A DNA stretch of 31,878 nt from JALYTZ01 sp036559125. Lineage in GTDB: Bacteria > Vulcanimicrobiota > Vulcanimicrobiia > Vulcanimicrobiales > Vulcanimicrobiaceae. Below are positions 15,793-26,903 of this stretch, piece by piece (the stretch's first letter is position 1; each line of letters begins with the position of its first letter). The notes under the pieces were generated by a model. That model ran no database searches, had not been told where the DNA came from, and was given only the letters and a program-made list of their open reading frames with translations. The translations under genes were made by a program, and so were the position numbers. The stretch lies in assembly GCA_036559125.1 (NCBI GenBank), contig DATBTT010000042.1, positions 1 to 31,878 of the forward strand. Direction: 5' to 3'.

Positions 15793-16515
15793 ATGGCCGA
15801 TATCGACTGCGTGCTCTTCGACCTGGACGATACGCTGCACGACGACACGTTCGCATACAAAAGCGCTGCCGAAGAGGTCGCGCGGGAGGTCGCGGCCCTG
15901 CACGGCGTCGACGCGATCGCGCTCAAGGCCGCCTACGTCGCCGAAGCCGAGGGGTTTTGGACGCAACTTTCGAGCGATCAGCTCGCCACGCGACTCTCGC
16001 GCTTGCGCGCGCGCTTGTGGAATAACGCGCTGGGCGCCGTCGGTTTGGACGACGAGACTCTCGCCGAACGCAGTGCCGCAAACTACAACCTCTACCGCAA
16101 AAAACACTTGACGCTCTTCCCCGGCGCGCGCGACCTGCTGCAGCGATTGCGCGCAGGAGGTAAAAAACTCGGCTTGGTTACCAATGGATTTGCCGAAACC
16201 CATCGCGAGAAGATCGCGATACTACGGGTCGGTGACTTGTTCGATGCGATCTTTATCGCGGACGAAGTGGGCATGCTCAAGCCCGACCCGCTTCTGTTCG
16301 CGCATGCGTGCACGAAATTGGAATGTGCGCCCGCCCATAGCGCGATGATCGGCGACCGGTACGAGCGCGATATTCGAGGCGCGCACGAAGCTGGGTTATA
16401 TACGATCTGGATGAACGTGCACGAAGCGCAGCTCCCGTCGAACGCACCTCCGCCGGATGCCACCGTGCGGACGCTCGACGAAGTCGCGCGCGTGCTGCTC
16501 GCGGAGCCGGCGTGA
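15793..16515 (+). CDS. HAD-superfamily hydrolase (nucleotidase/phosphatase-like)
   Basis: This 240-residue haloacid-dehalogenase-type phosphatase has all four HAD motifs. Motif I is FDLDDT (9-14), with nucleophile and acid Asp residues. Motif II is LVTNGF (near 130), motif III is the Lys of MLKPDP (near 160), and motif IV is MIGDRYERDI (near 183-192). The all-helical cap between motifs I and II is typical of subfamily C1, as in YjjG-like pyrimidine nucleotidases and phosphoglycolate-phosphatase relatives. The substrate cannot be assigned from sequence. ATG at 15793 is two bases after the mannosidase stop, and the stop overlaps the following membrane-protein start by four bases (GTGA), so tight co-expression is expected. 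Confidence 0.9.
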   Translation: MADIDCVLFDLDDTLHDDTFAYKSAAEEVAREVAALHGVDAIALKAAYVAEAEGFWTQLSSDQLATRLSRLRARLWNNALGAVGLDDETLAERSAANYNLYRKKHLTLFPGARDLLQRLRAGGKKLGLVTNGFAETHREKIAILRVGDLFDAIFIADEVGMLKPDPLLFAHACTKLECAPAHSAMIGDRYERDIRGAHEAGLYTIWMNVHEAQLPSNAPPPDATVRTLDEVARVLLAEPA

Positions 16516-17273
16516 CGCAGGCCCCGCTCGACGGGACCTTCCGGCGCGCGTGGCAGCTGCTCGCGCGCAATTGGGTCATCATCGTTCCCGCGCTCGTGGT
16601 CGGCGTGATTACCGGCGCCGTGCTCTACCTGCTCGACGCCTACGGCGCGATCTCGGTCGGCTCGCTCGACGAGTTGAACGGTGGCGGTCCTGCCGCATTC
16701 ACCGCGTTCATCGGTTCGATCGTCGCGATTCTCGTGCGCATCGTTGGAGCGATCGTCTCCATCGCGTATACCACCGGAATGGCGGCAGCGGCCTGGAAGC
16801 GTGGGAGCGCGACCCTTGCTGACGGCACGGCCGCGTTCCGTGCCGATGCGGGTCAAATATTCATCGCGATGCTGTTGCTGTTTCTCTTGGGTCTGATCGC
16901 CGCGACCTTCATGGATTTTACGTACTACACGACGTTGTTGTTGTACGCGATCTTCGTACTCTACACGATGCCCGCGGTAATCGTCGGGCAGCGTTCGGGC
17001 GTCGACGCCCTGGTGGAGTCATTTCGCATTGCGGGCAAAAACTTCTGGACGACGCTCGGGGTGGTCGTGCTCATCGGCCTCATCGCCGCGGCGGGCGGAA
17101 TCGTCGCCGAACTCGTTCACGATTTTCCGCTCCTGGGGCAGATCGTAGCGCTGGTGCTGATGGAGGCAGTGGTAGCCTACGCGACTTTAGTCGTGGTTGG
17201 CGAGTATATCGCGCTGCGACCGACGCTAGACCGGCCGGCGGAAGATGTTCCCCCGCCTCCGGCTGCATCCTAA
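16512..17273 (+). CDS. Multi-pass membrane protein of unknown function
   Basis: This 253-residue protein has about six hydrophobic segments, near 20-42, 65-96, 115-135, 136-157, 175-198 and 205-225. It ends in a proline-rich cytoplasmic-type tail (DVPPPPAAS). The N-terminal pattern GTFRRAWQLLARNW and the later FRIAGKNFWTTLGVVVL are reminiscent of the duplicated GlpM/DUF975-like 'glycerophosphoryl diester phosphodiesterase membrane domain' group, where an amphipathic stretch precedes each helix set, but the match is not strong. GTG at 16512 overlaps the HAD gene by four bases, and uvrA begins 27 bases after the stop. Nothing links it clearly to DNA repair. Confidence 0.75.
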   Translation: MTQAPLDGTFRRAWQLLARNWVIIVPALVVGVITGAVLYLLDAYGAISVGSLDELNGGGPAAFTAFIGSIVAILVRIVGAIVSIAYTTGMAAAAWKRGSATLADGTAAFRADAGQIFIAMLLLFLLGLIAATFMDFTYYTTLLLYAIFVLYTMPAVIVGQRSGVDALVESFRIAGKNFWTTLGVVVLIGLIAAAGGIVAELVHDFPLLGQIVALVLMEAVVAYATLVVVGEYIALRPTLDRPAEDVPPPPAAS

Positions 17274-17300
17274 GGCCCTGGGCTGCGGTCTTACAAAAGC

Positions 17301-20267
<2,967 letters not shown>

Positions 20268-20271
20268 CGGC

Positions 20272-20634
20272 GTGACGAAATTCTCCGTCGCGATGCTGGT
20301 ATGCGCGAATCTCGAGCGGTCGCGCAATTTCTATCGCGACGTGCTCGGCCTAAAGATTCGTACTGATTCGGTGCCGCATTGGGTAGATTTCGATTTGGGT
20401 GACGGCGCCTCGCTGGGCCTTCACGCAAAGTCCGAGCTGCTCTCGGTCCGGCCGGGTTCGCTCCAGCTCGGTTTCGCAGTCGATAACGTCGATTCGCTGG
20501 TCGCCGACTGCGCGCAGATGGGCGTGCCGGTGTTTCAAGACCCGTACGACGACTCGTTCGGTCGCGTGGCGGTGATCGGCGATCCCGACGGGTACCCGGT
20601 GCAACTTGTGAGCGCGCCGCGAAAGCGGCGTTAA
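20272..20634 (+). CDS. VOC (glyoxalase/bleomycin-resistance fold) family protein
   Basis: This 120-residue protein has the vicinal-oxygen-chelate fold. The N-terminal module shows NLERSRNFYRDVLGLK, and the C-terminal end shows the GRVAVIGDPDGYPVQLV strand typical of the fold. Two metal-binding positions look altered: the usual N-terminal His of the first strand is absent (VAMLVCANL), and the final Glu of the DPdGnxxEl motif is Gln, so it may bind rather than convert a ligand. GTG at 20272 lies four bases after uvrA, and its stop TAA shares one base with the ligA ATG (TAATG). That strict sandwiching suggests translational coupling; involvement in DNA metabolism is only inference. Confidence 0.82.
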   Translation: MTKFSVAMLVCANLERSRNFYRDVLGLKIRTDSVPHWVDFDLGDGASLGLHAKSELLSVRPGSLQLGFAVDNVDSLVADCAQMGVPVFQDPYDDSFGRVAVIGDPDGYPVQLVSAPRKRR

Positions 20635-22643
20635 TGACGGGAGAACCGCGTGCCGTCGAACTTCGCGAGCAACTCGACGAAGCGAGTTATCGCTATCACG
20701 TCTTAGACGATCCCGAGATCACCGACGCAGAGTACGACGCGCTCCTGCGCGAACTGATCGAACTGGAAGAAGCCAATCCGCAATTGCGCACGCCGGATTC
20801 GCCGACCCAACGCGTGGGCGCCGTGGCTTCGGAGCGATTCCCTCCATACGAACACCACCGTCAAATGCTGAGCTTGGCCAACGCTTTCGATGCCGGCGAG
20901 TTGCGCGCGTTTGACGATCGCGTTCGCAAGCTCGCGGGAGCGCCGGTAGCCTACGTTATCGAACTGAAGATCGACGGGCTCGCGACCTCGCTCTATTACG
21001 AGCGAGGCTCGTTGGTGCGCGGTGGAACCCGCGGCGACGGCCGCATCGGCGAAGACGTCACCAACAATCTGCGAGCCGTGCGCGCGATTCCGCTGCGTCT
21101 GCGGGGCAAACAGGCACCCGCCGTCCTGGAGGCGCGCGGCGAAGTCTATCTGGCAAAGAGCGACTTCGAACGGCTCAATAGCGCGCGCGAGAAGCGTGGG
21201 GCGGCGGTTTTCGCAAATCCGCGCAACGCCGCGGCAGGCGGCGTTCGTCAACTCGACCCACGGATGACGGCAGAACGCTCGCTGTCGTTCTTTGCCTATT
21301 CGATCGGACAACTCACCGCGAGCGATGCGGACGTTGCGCCGCCGGCGACGCAGTGGGAAGCGTTGAAGCTTCTGAAGCACCTCGGTTTCCCGGTCAACCC
21401 GAATATCGAGCGTGCCGAAGATATCGACGCCGTCATCGCGTATTGCGAACGTTGGGAGAAACTGCGCGACGAACTCGATTACGAAATCGACGGTGTCGTC
21501 GTCAAGGTGGACGACTTGGTCACGCAAGAGCGGCTCGGTAGCGTTGCCAAGGACCCGCGCTGGGCGACTGCTTTCAAATTCAAAGCTCGCGAAGCGCGCA
21601 CGAAACTACGCGAAATTGCGATTACGGTCGGTCGGACCGGGACGCTCAATCCGAACGCCGTGCTCGATCCGGTGCAGATCGGCGGCGTAACGGTTCGCAA
21701 CGCGACCCTGCACAACGCCGAATATATTGCGAGCAACGACATTCGCGTGGGCGACACCGTCGTCGTCGTGCGCGCGGGCGACGTCATTCCGCGCGTCGTC
21801 GGCCCGGTTCTTTCGGAGCGAAAAGGGCGCTTGCCGAAGTTTTCGATGCCCGATACGTGTCCGGTGTGCGGCTCCGAAGTCGACCATCCCGAAGGCGAGG
21901 CCATGTCGCGCTGCACGAATGCGGCATGCCCCGCGCAAGTGTTCGAGCGCGTCCGCCACTTCGCTTCGCGTGGCGCGATGGACATCGAAGGGATGGGCGA
22001 CGTGCTCGCGCAGCAGCTCACCGAATTGCACCTCGTCCGCGACATTTCCGACCTGTACGCGCTCGACACCGCGGCGCTTTCCACCGTCCCGCGCATGGGC
22101 GAAAAAAGCATCGCGAACGTGCTTCGCAACATCGAATCGTCGAAGACGCGTGGGTTGGCGCGCGTGCTGACAGGCTTGGGCATTCGGTTCGTCGGATCGC
22201 AGACGGCTCAAGTGCTGGCCGCCGATTTCGGCTCGATCGACGCACTCGCGAGCGCGTCCGAGGACGAACTGCGCCGCACCGAAGGAATCGGTCCGGAAGT
22301 CGCGGGCAGCGTCACGCTGTTTTTCGCGCAGGGTGCCAATCGCGCCATGATCGAGCGACTGCGAGGGGCCGGCGTCGAAATGACCGCACCCAAACGGGAA
22401 CGCGCCGCGGCAGGCCCATTGTTTGGAAAGACGCTGGTACTCACGGGGACCTTGCCGGATATGACGCGCGAAGAAGCCGCGGAGCGCATCGTCGCCGCCG
22501 GCGGAAAAGTGACGAGTTCGGTGAGCAAGAAAACGGACTACGTCGTCGTCGGAGACGATCCCGGAAGCAAATACGCAAAGGCGCAACAACTGGGAGTTGC
22601 AATTCTCGACGAACCCGGCCTCCGAGCAATACTGTCACCCTGA
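20634..22643 (+). CDS. ligA: NAD-dependent DNA ligase
   Basis: This 669-residue LigA seals nicks in replication and excision repair using NAD+. The adenylation Lys is K112 in LKIDG, and the N-terminal Ia domain has YHVLDDPEITDAEYD. The OB-fold region includes TGTLNPNAVLDPV. A four-Cys zinc finger (CPVCG with C-x4-C in CTNAACP) follows, then helix-hairpin-helix repeats (about 480-570, MGEKSIANVL, GIGPEVAGS) and a C-terminal BRCT domain (about 590-669, LVLTGTLPDMTREEA). ATG at 20634 overlaps the VOC stop by one base. The final Ser-Pro-stop is encoded by the left arm of a palindromic repeat, so the repeat reaches into the gene's 3' end. Confidence 0.97.
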   Translation: MTGEPRAVELREQLDEASYRYHVLDDPEITDAEYDALLRELIELEEANPQLRTPDSPTQRVGAVASERFPPYEHHRQMLSLANAFDAGELRAFDDRVRKLAGAPVAYVIELKIDGLATSLYYERGSLVRGGTRGDGRIGEDVTNNLRAVRAIPLRLRGKQAPAVLEARGEVYLAKSDFERLNSAREKRGAAVFANPRNAAAGGVRQLDPRMTAERSLSFFAYSIGQLTASDADVAPPATQWEALKLLKHLGFPVNPNIERAEDIDAVIAYCERWEKLRDELDYEIDGVVVKVDDLVTQERLGSVAKDPRWATAFKFKAREARTKLREIAITVGRTGTLNPNAVLDPVQIGGVTVRNATLHNAEYIASNDIRVGDTVVVVRAGDVIPRVVGPVLSERKGRLPKFSMPDTCPVCGSEVDHPEGEAMSRCTNAACPAQVFERVRHFASRGAMDIEGMGDVLAQQLTELHLVRDISDLYALDTAALSTVPRMGEKSIANVLRNIESSKTRGLARVLTGLGIRFVGSQTAQVLAADFGSIDALASASEDELRRTEGIGPEVAGSVTLFFAQGANRAMIERLRGAGVEMTAPKRERAAAGPLFGKTLVLTGTLPDMTREEAAERIVAAGGKVTSSVSKKTDYVVVGDDPGSKYAKAQQLGVAILDEPGLRAILSP

Positions 22644-22659
22644 GCCTGTCGAAGGGTGA
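22635..22659 (+). repeat. Palindromic dispersed-type repeat between ligA and nnr
   Basis: A 25-base element has perfect 7-bp arms, TCACCCT (22635-22641) and AGGGTGA (22653-22659), around an 11-base centre, GAGCCTGTCGA. It supplies the TGA stop of ligA (22641-22643) and lies five bases from the stop of convergent nnr. Palindromes with this TCACCCTGAGC...AGGGTGA form are familiar to me as scattered intergenic repeats in many bacterial genomes, but no second copy was noticed in this window. As an RNA hairpin it could act as a shared terminator or mRNA-end stabiliser for both genes. Confidence 0.75.
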
Positions 22660-22663
22660 GACG

Positions 22664-24187
22664 CTAAAAAATGCGGTACAGGTTTGCGGGGGGCTGAGGC
22701 GTTGGTAGAGCGGCGGCAAGTGCATCGGGCAGATCGCCGGCGATGACGCCGCGCTCGCGCAGTCCGGCGCAATATTTTCCGGTTAGTCCGTGCCAGTAGG
22801 CGCCCGCGCGAGCCGCGTCGATGGGTGAAAGGCCCTGCGAGAGCAGCGTGGCGATGATTCCGGTGAGAACGTCTCCGGTGCCGGCAGTCGCGAGCGCATT
22901 GGTGCCGGTGGTGTTGAGATGCATCGTCGTTCCGTCGTAAATCAAGGTCGTGCGTCCCTTTAGCAGGGTCGTGACGCCGGTGCGGTCGACGAATTCGCGC
23001 AATCGCTCGACGCGTTCGCTTTCTTTGACCGTGCCTTTGCCCGAAAGACGGGCGAACTCTCCGGCGTGCGGCGTCAGGACGCAGCGTTTGCCGCGCAGTA
23101 TATCCATGTGCTTGGCAAAGTGAAAGAGCGCGCTTGCATCGGCCACGAAGGGCAGATCCAATCGCGCGGCGACGCCGCGCACGATGTCGCCCGTTCGCTC
23201 GTCCAGCCCAAGCCCCGGGCCCATTCCGAAACTCGTCGCGTGTTTGGCAACCTCGACGATTTCGTCGATTGCATCGCTTGCGGATTGAGCGGCGGAGATC
23301 GTTACCGCGACTTGCTCGACGAGGTGCGCGCGAATTGCGGGTGCGGCACTCTCGCCCGTGACGATCGTGACGTATCCCGCGCCGGCGCGGGCGGCCGCGC
23401 GTGCGGACAACACTGCGGCCCCGGGAAATTGCGCCGAACCCGCAAGGAGCAGGGGCGCGCCCGATCGCCGTTTGTCGGAGTTTTGCGGCCGTTGCGGCAG
23501 CATTGGAAGAAACGTCGCGTCGTCTAGCGCGGCGAACGTGTGCGTCGCACCGGTCGCGTCGCCGTCCTCGATTCCAATCGACGAATACCACAGGTCGCCG
23601 GCGTAATCGCGGGCGGGATCCAGTAACAATCCCGGTTTCAGCGCGCCGAGCGTAATTGTAACGGTGGCGCGCACGGCGGTGCCGGGGACGGCTCCCGTCA
23701 GCGCGTCGATGCCGCTCGGGATGTCCACGGCCAGAACCGGCGCGTCGCACGCGTCGAGGGCGGAAATGGCATCGGCATACTCCGCCGGCAGCGGTATGCG
23801 CGCGCCGGTTCCAAAGAGCGCGTCGATCGCAAGACCGCATCCTTCCAGTGCCGCGCGAAATAAAGCGGCGTCGCGAGGAAGTTCGTGCACGACGACGCCT
23901 GCGTCGCCCGCGCGGTTCTCCGCGTCCCGGCGCGCGGCCGAGGGGTTCTCGGCGCGACGCGCGTAGACATGGCGCTCGTAGAACGAATCGAGAACGGCCA
24001 GCGCGGCAAACGCATCGCCTCCATTATTTCCGGGGCCGGCGAAAGCCACGATGCGACGGCCGCGCGCGTAACGCACGATCGTTTGGGCGATTCGCGCTCC
24101 AGCGGCGCGCATCAGCGCGACGTCGCCGATTCGCGCGCTCGCGCTCGCATCGGCGTCGCGCATCTGTTGGGGCGTTAGGACCAACAT
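22664..24187 (-). CDS. nnr: Bifunctional NAD(P)H-hydrate epimerase/dehydratase
   Basis: This 507-residue enzyme repairs hydrated NAD(P)H. The N-terminal YjeF-type epimerase domain (about 1-215) has GPGNNGGDAF (51-60), DALFGTG and VDIPSGIDA. The C-terminal ribokinase-like ADP-dependent dehydratase domain (about 225-500) has APLLLAGSAQFPGAA, GMGPGLG, VLTPHAGEF, LLKGRTTLI and NTTGTNALATAGTGDVLTG, the last containing the catalytic Asp. Length and domain order match E. coli Nnr. ATG at 24187 directly abuts the acpS stop, so the two genes form an operon. The gene is convergent with ligA, with only 20 bases between the stops. Confidence 0.96.
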   Translation of the reverse strand: MLVLTPQQMRDADASASARIGDVALMRAAGARIAQTIVRYARGRRIVAFAGPGNNGGDAFAALAVLDSFYERHVYARRAENPSAARRDAENRAGDAGVVVHELPRDAALFRAALEGCGLAIDALFGTGARIPLPAEYADAISALDACDAPVLAVDIPSGIDALTGAVPGTAVRATVTITLGALKPGLLLDPARDYAGDLWYSSIGIEDGDATGATHTFAALDDATFLPMLPQRPQNSDKRRSGAPLLLAGSAQFPGAAVLSARAAARAGAGYVTIVTGESAAPAIRAHLVEQVAVTISAAQSASDAIDEIVEVAKHATSFGMGPGLGLDERTGDIVRGVAARLDLPFVADASALFHFAKHMDILRGKRCVLTPHAGEFARLSGKGTVKESERVERLREFVDRTGVTTLLKGRTTLIYDGTTMHLNTTGTNALATAGTGDVLTGIIATLLSQGLSPIDAARAGAYWHGLTGKYCAGLRERGVIAGDLPDALAAALPTPQPPANLYRIF

Positions 24188-24553
24188 CTATTCACGTTCC
24201 AAAATAACGACGGCCGCGGCTACGTTCGCGGTATGCGTGATCGTCAGGTGAATCGAAGATACTCCGCGCGCGGGAATCAGCTCGCTTGCTCTTCCGAAAA
24301 GACGGATGACCGGCTTGCCGCTACGTTCGTGCGACACGCCGACCTGCCGCCACGGGATCGCGTGGCCGAACGCTTTGCGCGTCGCTTCCTTCGCGGCGAA
24401 AAAACCCGCGAATCGTTCCGCGCGATTTCGTTTTCGCAACGCATAGGCGACTTCTTCCTCAGTGTATATCTTGCGCGCGAACCACGCGAACTTGCCTTCG
24501 TCGAAGTGGTAACGGCCCACCTCGGCCAGGTCGAGCCCGATGCCGATGATCAT
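24188..24553 (-). CDS. acpS: Holo-[acyl-carrier-protein] synthase
   Basis: This 121-residue enzyme transfers the phosphopantetheine arm from coenzyme A to acyl carrier protein, activating fatty-acid synthesis. The family motifs are intact: MIIGIGLDLAEVGR with the magnesium-binding Asp8, and RFAGFFAAKEATRKAFG with the catalytic Glu in the KEA motif. The C-terminal LTITHTANVAAAVVI strand is also present. ATG at 24553 is chosen because the family starts at this motif; an in-frame extension to 24598 adds nonconserved residues. No strong ribosome binding site is seen. The stop adjoins the nnr ATG without a gap, an arrangement common in many bacteria. It diverges from the archaemetzincin gene over 48 bases. 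Confidence 0.95.
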   Translation of the reverse strand: MIIGIGLDLAEVGRYHFDEGKFAWFARKIYTEEEVAYALRKRNRAERFAGFFAAKEATRKAFGHAIPWRQVGVSHERSGKPVIRLFGRASELIPARGVSSIHLTITHTANVAAAVVILERE

Positions 24554-24601
24554 GACAAGCAGTGTTCGGTCCGGCGGCGGCGAAGACTCCTCCCGCACTC
24601 T

Positions 24602-25135
24602 ATGGAAACACAGATCCGCATCGTCCCGATCAATGCGATCGACCCCGGGTTCCTCTCTCGTCTGGGTCTGTGTCTGGAAGAACGCTTTCTCTATTCCGCG
24701 TGCGTCGAGCGATCGCTGCCGGTTCCGCGAAGCGCGGTCAACAGCGCGCGGCAGCAGATGTTCCTCTCGACGCTCACGTCGAAAGTGTTACGCGAGTATC
24801 CCGACGACGGCGGCCTGCTCTTAGGCATCACCGATTTCGATCTCTACAAGACGTCGCACCGCTTCATTTTCGGCGATGCCGATGAAGCCCGGCGCGTCGC
24901 GATCGTTTCGCTGCACCGTCTGCGCTCGGAATTCTACGGCGAAGACGCCGACGATAATCTGCTCTTCCAACGCACCCTCAAAGAGTGCGTGCACGAACTC
25001 GGGCACGCGCTGGGACTCAAGCATTGCTACAACGCCCGTTGTGCCATGTATTATTCGAACTCGATTTTCGAGAGCGACAATAAAATGTCGCACTTCTGCG
25101 AAGCTTGCGATAAGCGCAGCCGCGCGCGAAATTAG
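24602..25135 (+). CDS. Archaemetzincin-family zinc metalloprotease (M54)
   Basis: This 177-residue protein carries the archaemetzincin signature HELGHALGLKH (131-141) directly followed by C142, then C147, M149, C166 and C169 (CYNARCAMYYSNS and CEACDKR). In this family three His plus a Glu form the catalytic zinc site and the four Cys form a structural second zinc site; all are present. The N-terminal alpha/beta half includes LLGITDFDLY, also typical. Members are common in archaea and scattered in bacteria and animals; their natural substrates are poorly known. There is no signal peptide, so it is probably cytoplasmic. ATG at 24602 is used, since the frame extends upstream into acpS without similarity. 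A hairpin directly follows its stop. Confidence 0.93.
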   Translation: METQIRIVPINAIDPGFLSRLGLCLEERFLYSACVERSLPVPRSAVNSARQQMFLSTLTSKVLREYPDDGGLLLGITDFDLYKTSHRFIFGDADEARRVAIVSLHRLRSEFYGEDADDNLLFQRTLKECVHELGHALGLKHCYNARCAMYYSNSIFESDNKMSHFCEACDKRSRARN

Positions 25136-25163
25136 CGGCTAAACAATTCCCCTCGTTTAGCCG
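25136..25163 (+). terminator. Strong hairpin after archaemetzincin gene
   Basis: Perfect 9-bp arms, CGGCTAAAC (25136-25144) and GTTTAGCCG (25155-25163), enclose a 10-base loop that starts immediately after the stop codon. No T-run follows, so it could be a weak or factor-assisted terminator, an mRNA 3' stabiliser, or part of the leader of the next operon. Confidence 0.5.
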
Positions 25164-25187
25164 TAGACTCGGATAGAGGCATTGGCC

Positions 25188-25228
25188 GGAGCTCATTGGG
25201 TGGGCTCCATTTGCTGCTGACCGAGCAG
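25188..25228 (+). promoter_or_regulatory. Possible structured leader of the chemoreceptor operon
   Basis: Two further inverted repeats follow within the same 127-base gap. The first is GGAGC (25188-25192) with GCTCC (25204-25208). The second is CTGCT (25214-25218) with AGCAG (25224-25228) around a 5-base loop. With the hairpin at 25136-25163 they make three stem-loops in front of the GTG start at 25263. No known riboswitch consensus was recognised. Confidence 0.25.
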
Positions 25229-25262
25229 GCGAGGTTCGAGTGGTTTTTACGCGGGGATTCCG

Positions 25263-26903
25263 GTGATTCAGGCTCGTTTGAGTGCCTGGCGCGTGCGTTT
25301 GCCCGTAGCGCAACGCATCGGCGTGGCGGCCGCCGTCGCGACGCTCTGCCTGGCATTGGACATCTATGGTTCAAAGGTCCCATCGTTCGACCTTGTTTTA
25401 CTCGCCGCCGTCGCCGTAACCGCGGCGGTCGTCGGCACCCCCATTGGCGGCGCGCTTGCCTTGAGCGTCGCGGTTATCGATTATAGCGTGCGCGCGATCG
25501 CGCATCGCGGTGACGCCCTATTGTCCGCCGTGCTCTTGGGCGCCGTCGGCCTGGTTTTGACGCTGATCTTTGCGGGCGACGACGCCCAGGCGGCAGAAGC
25601 CCGAACCGAGCGGCAACAGCCTGCGCTGCGCGGTGCGCTCTCGGGCGGCATCGCCGCGCTGGCCTCGGGCATTCGCGAAGTGAGCCAAGGCGATTTCACC
25701 AAGAATCTGGCCGTTTCGGACGCGACCTTATCCGAACTCGCAATCGCCCTCAACAAATTGATTTTCGGCATGCGCGAATTTCTCGGGCAGTTGCACGGTA
25801 ACGCGGCGCAGCTCGGAAGCGCAGGGAGCGAACTGCACGGCACGGCATCGACCGCCCTGGCTGTCATTGAAGGAGCATCGCTCGCGCAGGGGCAGCTGGA
25901 CGAAGGCATCGGCGAGCAATCGCGGATCGTCGAGCACGCAACGAGCAAGGTCGCGCAATTGACGGAAACCATCGGCGCGATCGCCGCTGCCGCCGAAGAA
26001 CAGACGCGTAGTTTGGACGAAACGTCGCTGGCCGTTTCGAACATGGCCAGTTCGATCGAACGAATGAGCGCGCAAGTCGACGCGCTTTCGACCATTTCGG
26101 CCGAAACGTCGCAAACGGCGGATCGCGGAGGTGCGGCAATCCACACGATCGTCGAAGGGATGGATACGATCCGCTCCACGATCGGCGATTTGGGTCGCGA
26201 TATCGAGATGCTCGGCAGCAATTCCGAGCAGATCGGCGACATTGTCAAAGTCATCGACCGCATCGCCGAACAGACGAACTTGCTCGCCCTCAATGCGGCG
26301 ATCGAAGCGGCGCGCGCCGGCGAGCACGGTCGCGGGTTTGCGGTTGTGGCGACCGAGATTCGGAAGCTCGCCGACGGCAGCGTGCAAGCCACCAAAGAAA
26401 TCGCTAGCCATATCATTTCAACGCAGAGCGTCGTTACGGGCGTCGTGCGCGCAATGGAGCGGCTCACCGAACGTGTGGAGGAGAGCGTCGGCAGCACCAG
26501 TTCGGCTTCGGGCGCGTTGGGCGACATCGTGCAAGCCGTAATTTCCGCCAACGCGCAGATCGGAGATATCTCGTCGGTCGCGCGCGAGATGAGCAGCAAC
26601 TCGTATCAAGTGGTCCACTCGATCGAGGAGATCACCAAATCGGTGCAGCTCAACGTGCAAGCGGCCGCGCAGATGACGTCGCAATCCGGCGAGGTCAGTT
26701 CGGCATTCGCAAACATCGCTTCGATCTCTCAGACCAATGCGTCGTCGGTCGAGGTGCTTACGTACGTCAACAAGGAAGTCACCGACGCGGCCCAGCGCAT
26801 TCTGGACTCGGCGGAACAGATGAACCAATTCGCGGGCAACATGGATGGCCGCCTGGCACAATTCAAAATCAACGATGGCGGCGTGGAAGGAGACACGGTA
26901 TGA
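25263..26903 (+). CDS. Methyl-accepting chemotaxis-type signalling protein without a periplasmic sensor domain
   Basis: This 546-residue protein begins with three or four closely spaced membrane segments (about 18-34, 41-58, 60-74 and 85-104) and has no extracytoplasmic ligand domain. A HAMP-like region (about 120-175, with REVSQGDFTKNL) leads to a long coiled-coil MCP signalling domain. Its hairpin tip, IAEQTNLLALNAAIEAARAGEHGRGFAVVATEIRKLAD (334-370), is the conserved CheA/CheW contact region. No C-terminal CheR-tethering pentapeptide is present. GTG at 25263 starts just before the first membrane helix. The stop overlaps the next gene, a Cache-domain membrane protein, as ATGA. This suggests the sensory and signalling halves of a receptor are encoded separately. 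No che genes lie in the window. Confidence 0.9.
   Translation: MIQARLSAWRVRLPVAQRIGVAAAVATLCLALDIYGSKVPSFDLVLLAAVAVTAAVVGTPIGGALALSVAVIDYSVRAIAHRGDALLSAVLLGAVGLVLTLIFAGDDAQAAEARTERQQPALRGALSGGIAALASGIREVSQGDFTKNLAVSDATLSELAIALNKLIFGMREFLGQLHGNAAQLGSAGSELHGTASTALAVIEGASLAQGQLDEGIGEQSRIVEHATSKVAQLTETIGAIAAAAEEQTRSLDETSLAVSNMASSIERMSAQVDALSTISAETSQTADRGGAAIHTIVEGMDTIRSTIGDLGRDIEMLGSNSEQIGDIVKVIDRIAEQTNLLALNAAIEAARAGEHGRGFAVVATEIRKLADGSVQATKEIASHIISTQSVVTGVVRAMERLTERVEESVGSTSSASGALGDIVQAVISANAQIGDISSVAREMSSNSYQVVHSIEEITKSVQLNVQAAAQMTSQSGEVSSAFANIASISQTNASSVEVLTYVNKEVTDAAQRILDSAEQMNQFAGNMDGRLAQFKINDGGVEGDTV

Noticed and set aside
22635..23840. Long Arg-rich open frame overlapping nnr in another frame
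   Set aside because: Its composition is typical of shadow frames, and the nnr frame has complete domain motifs over the same bases.
25164..25262. Cyclic-di-GMP or other riboswitch before the chemoreceptor operon
   Set aside because: Hairpins exist, but the conserved GEMM loop sequences are not present; only a generic structured leader is supported.
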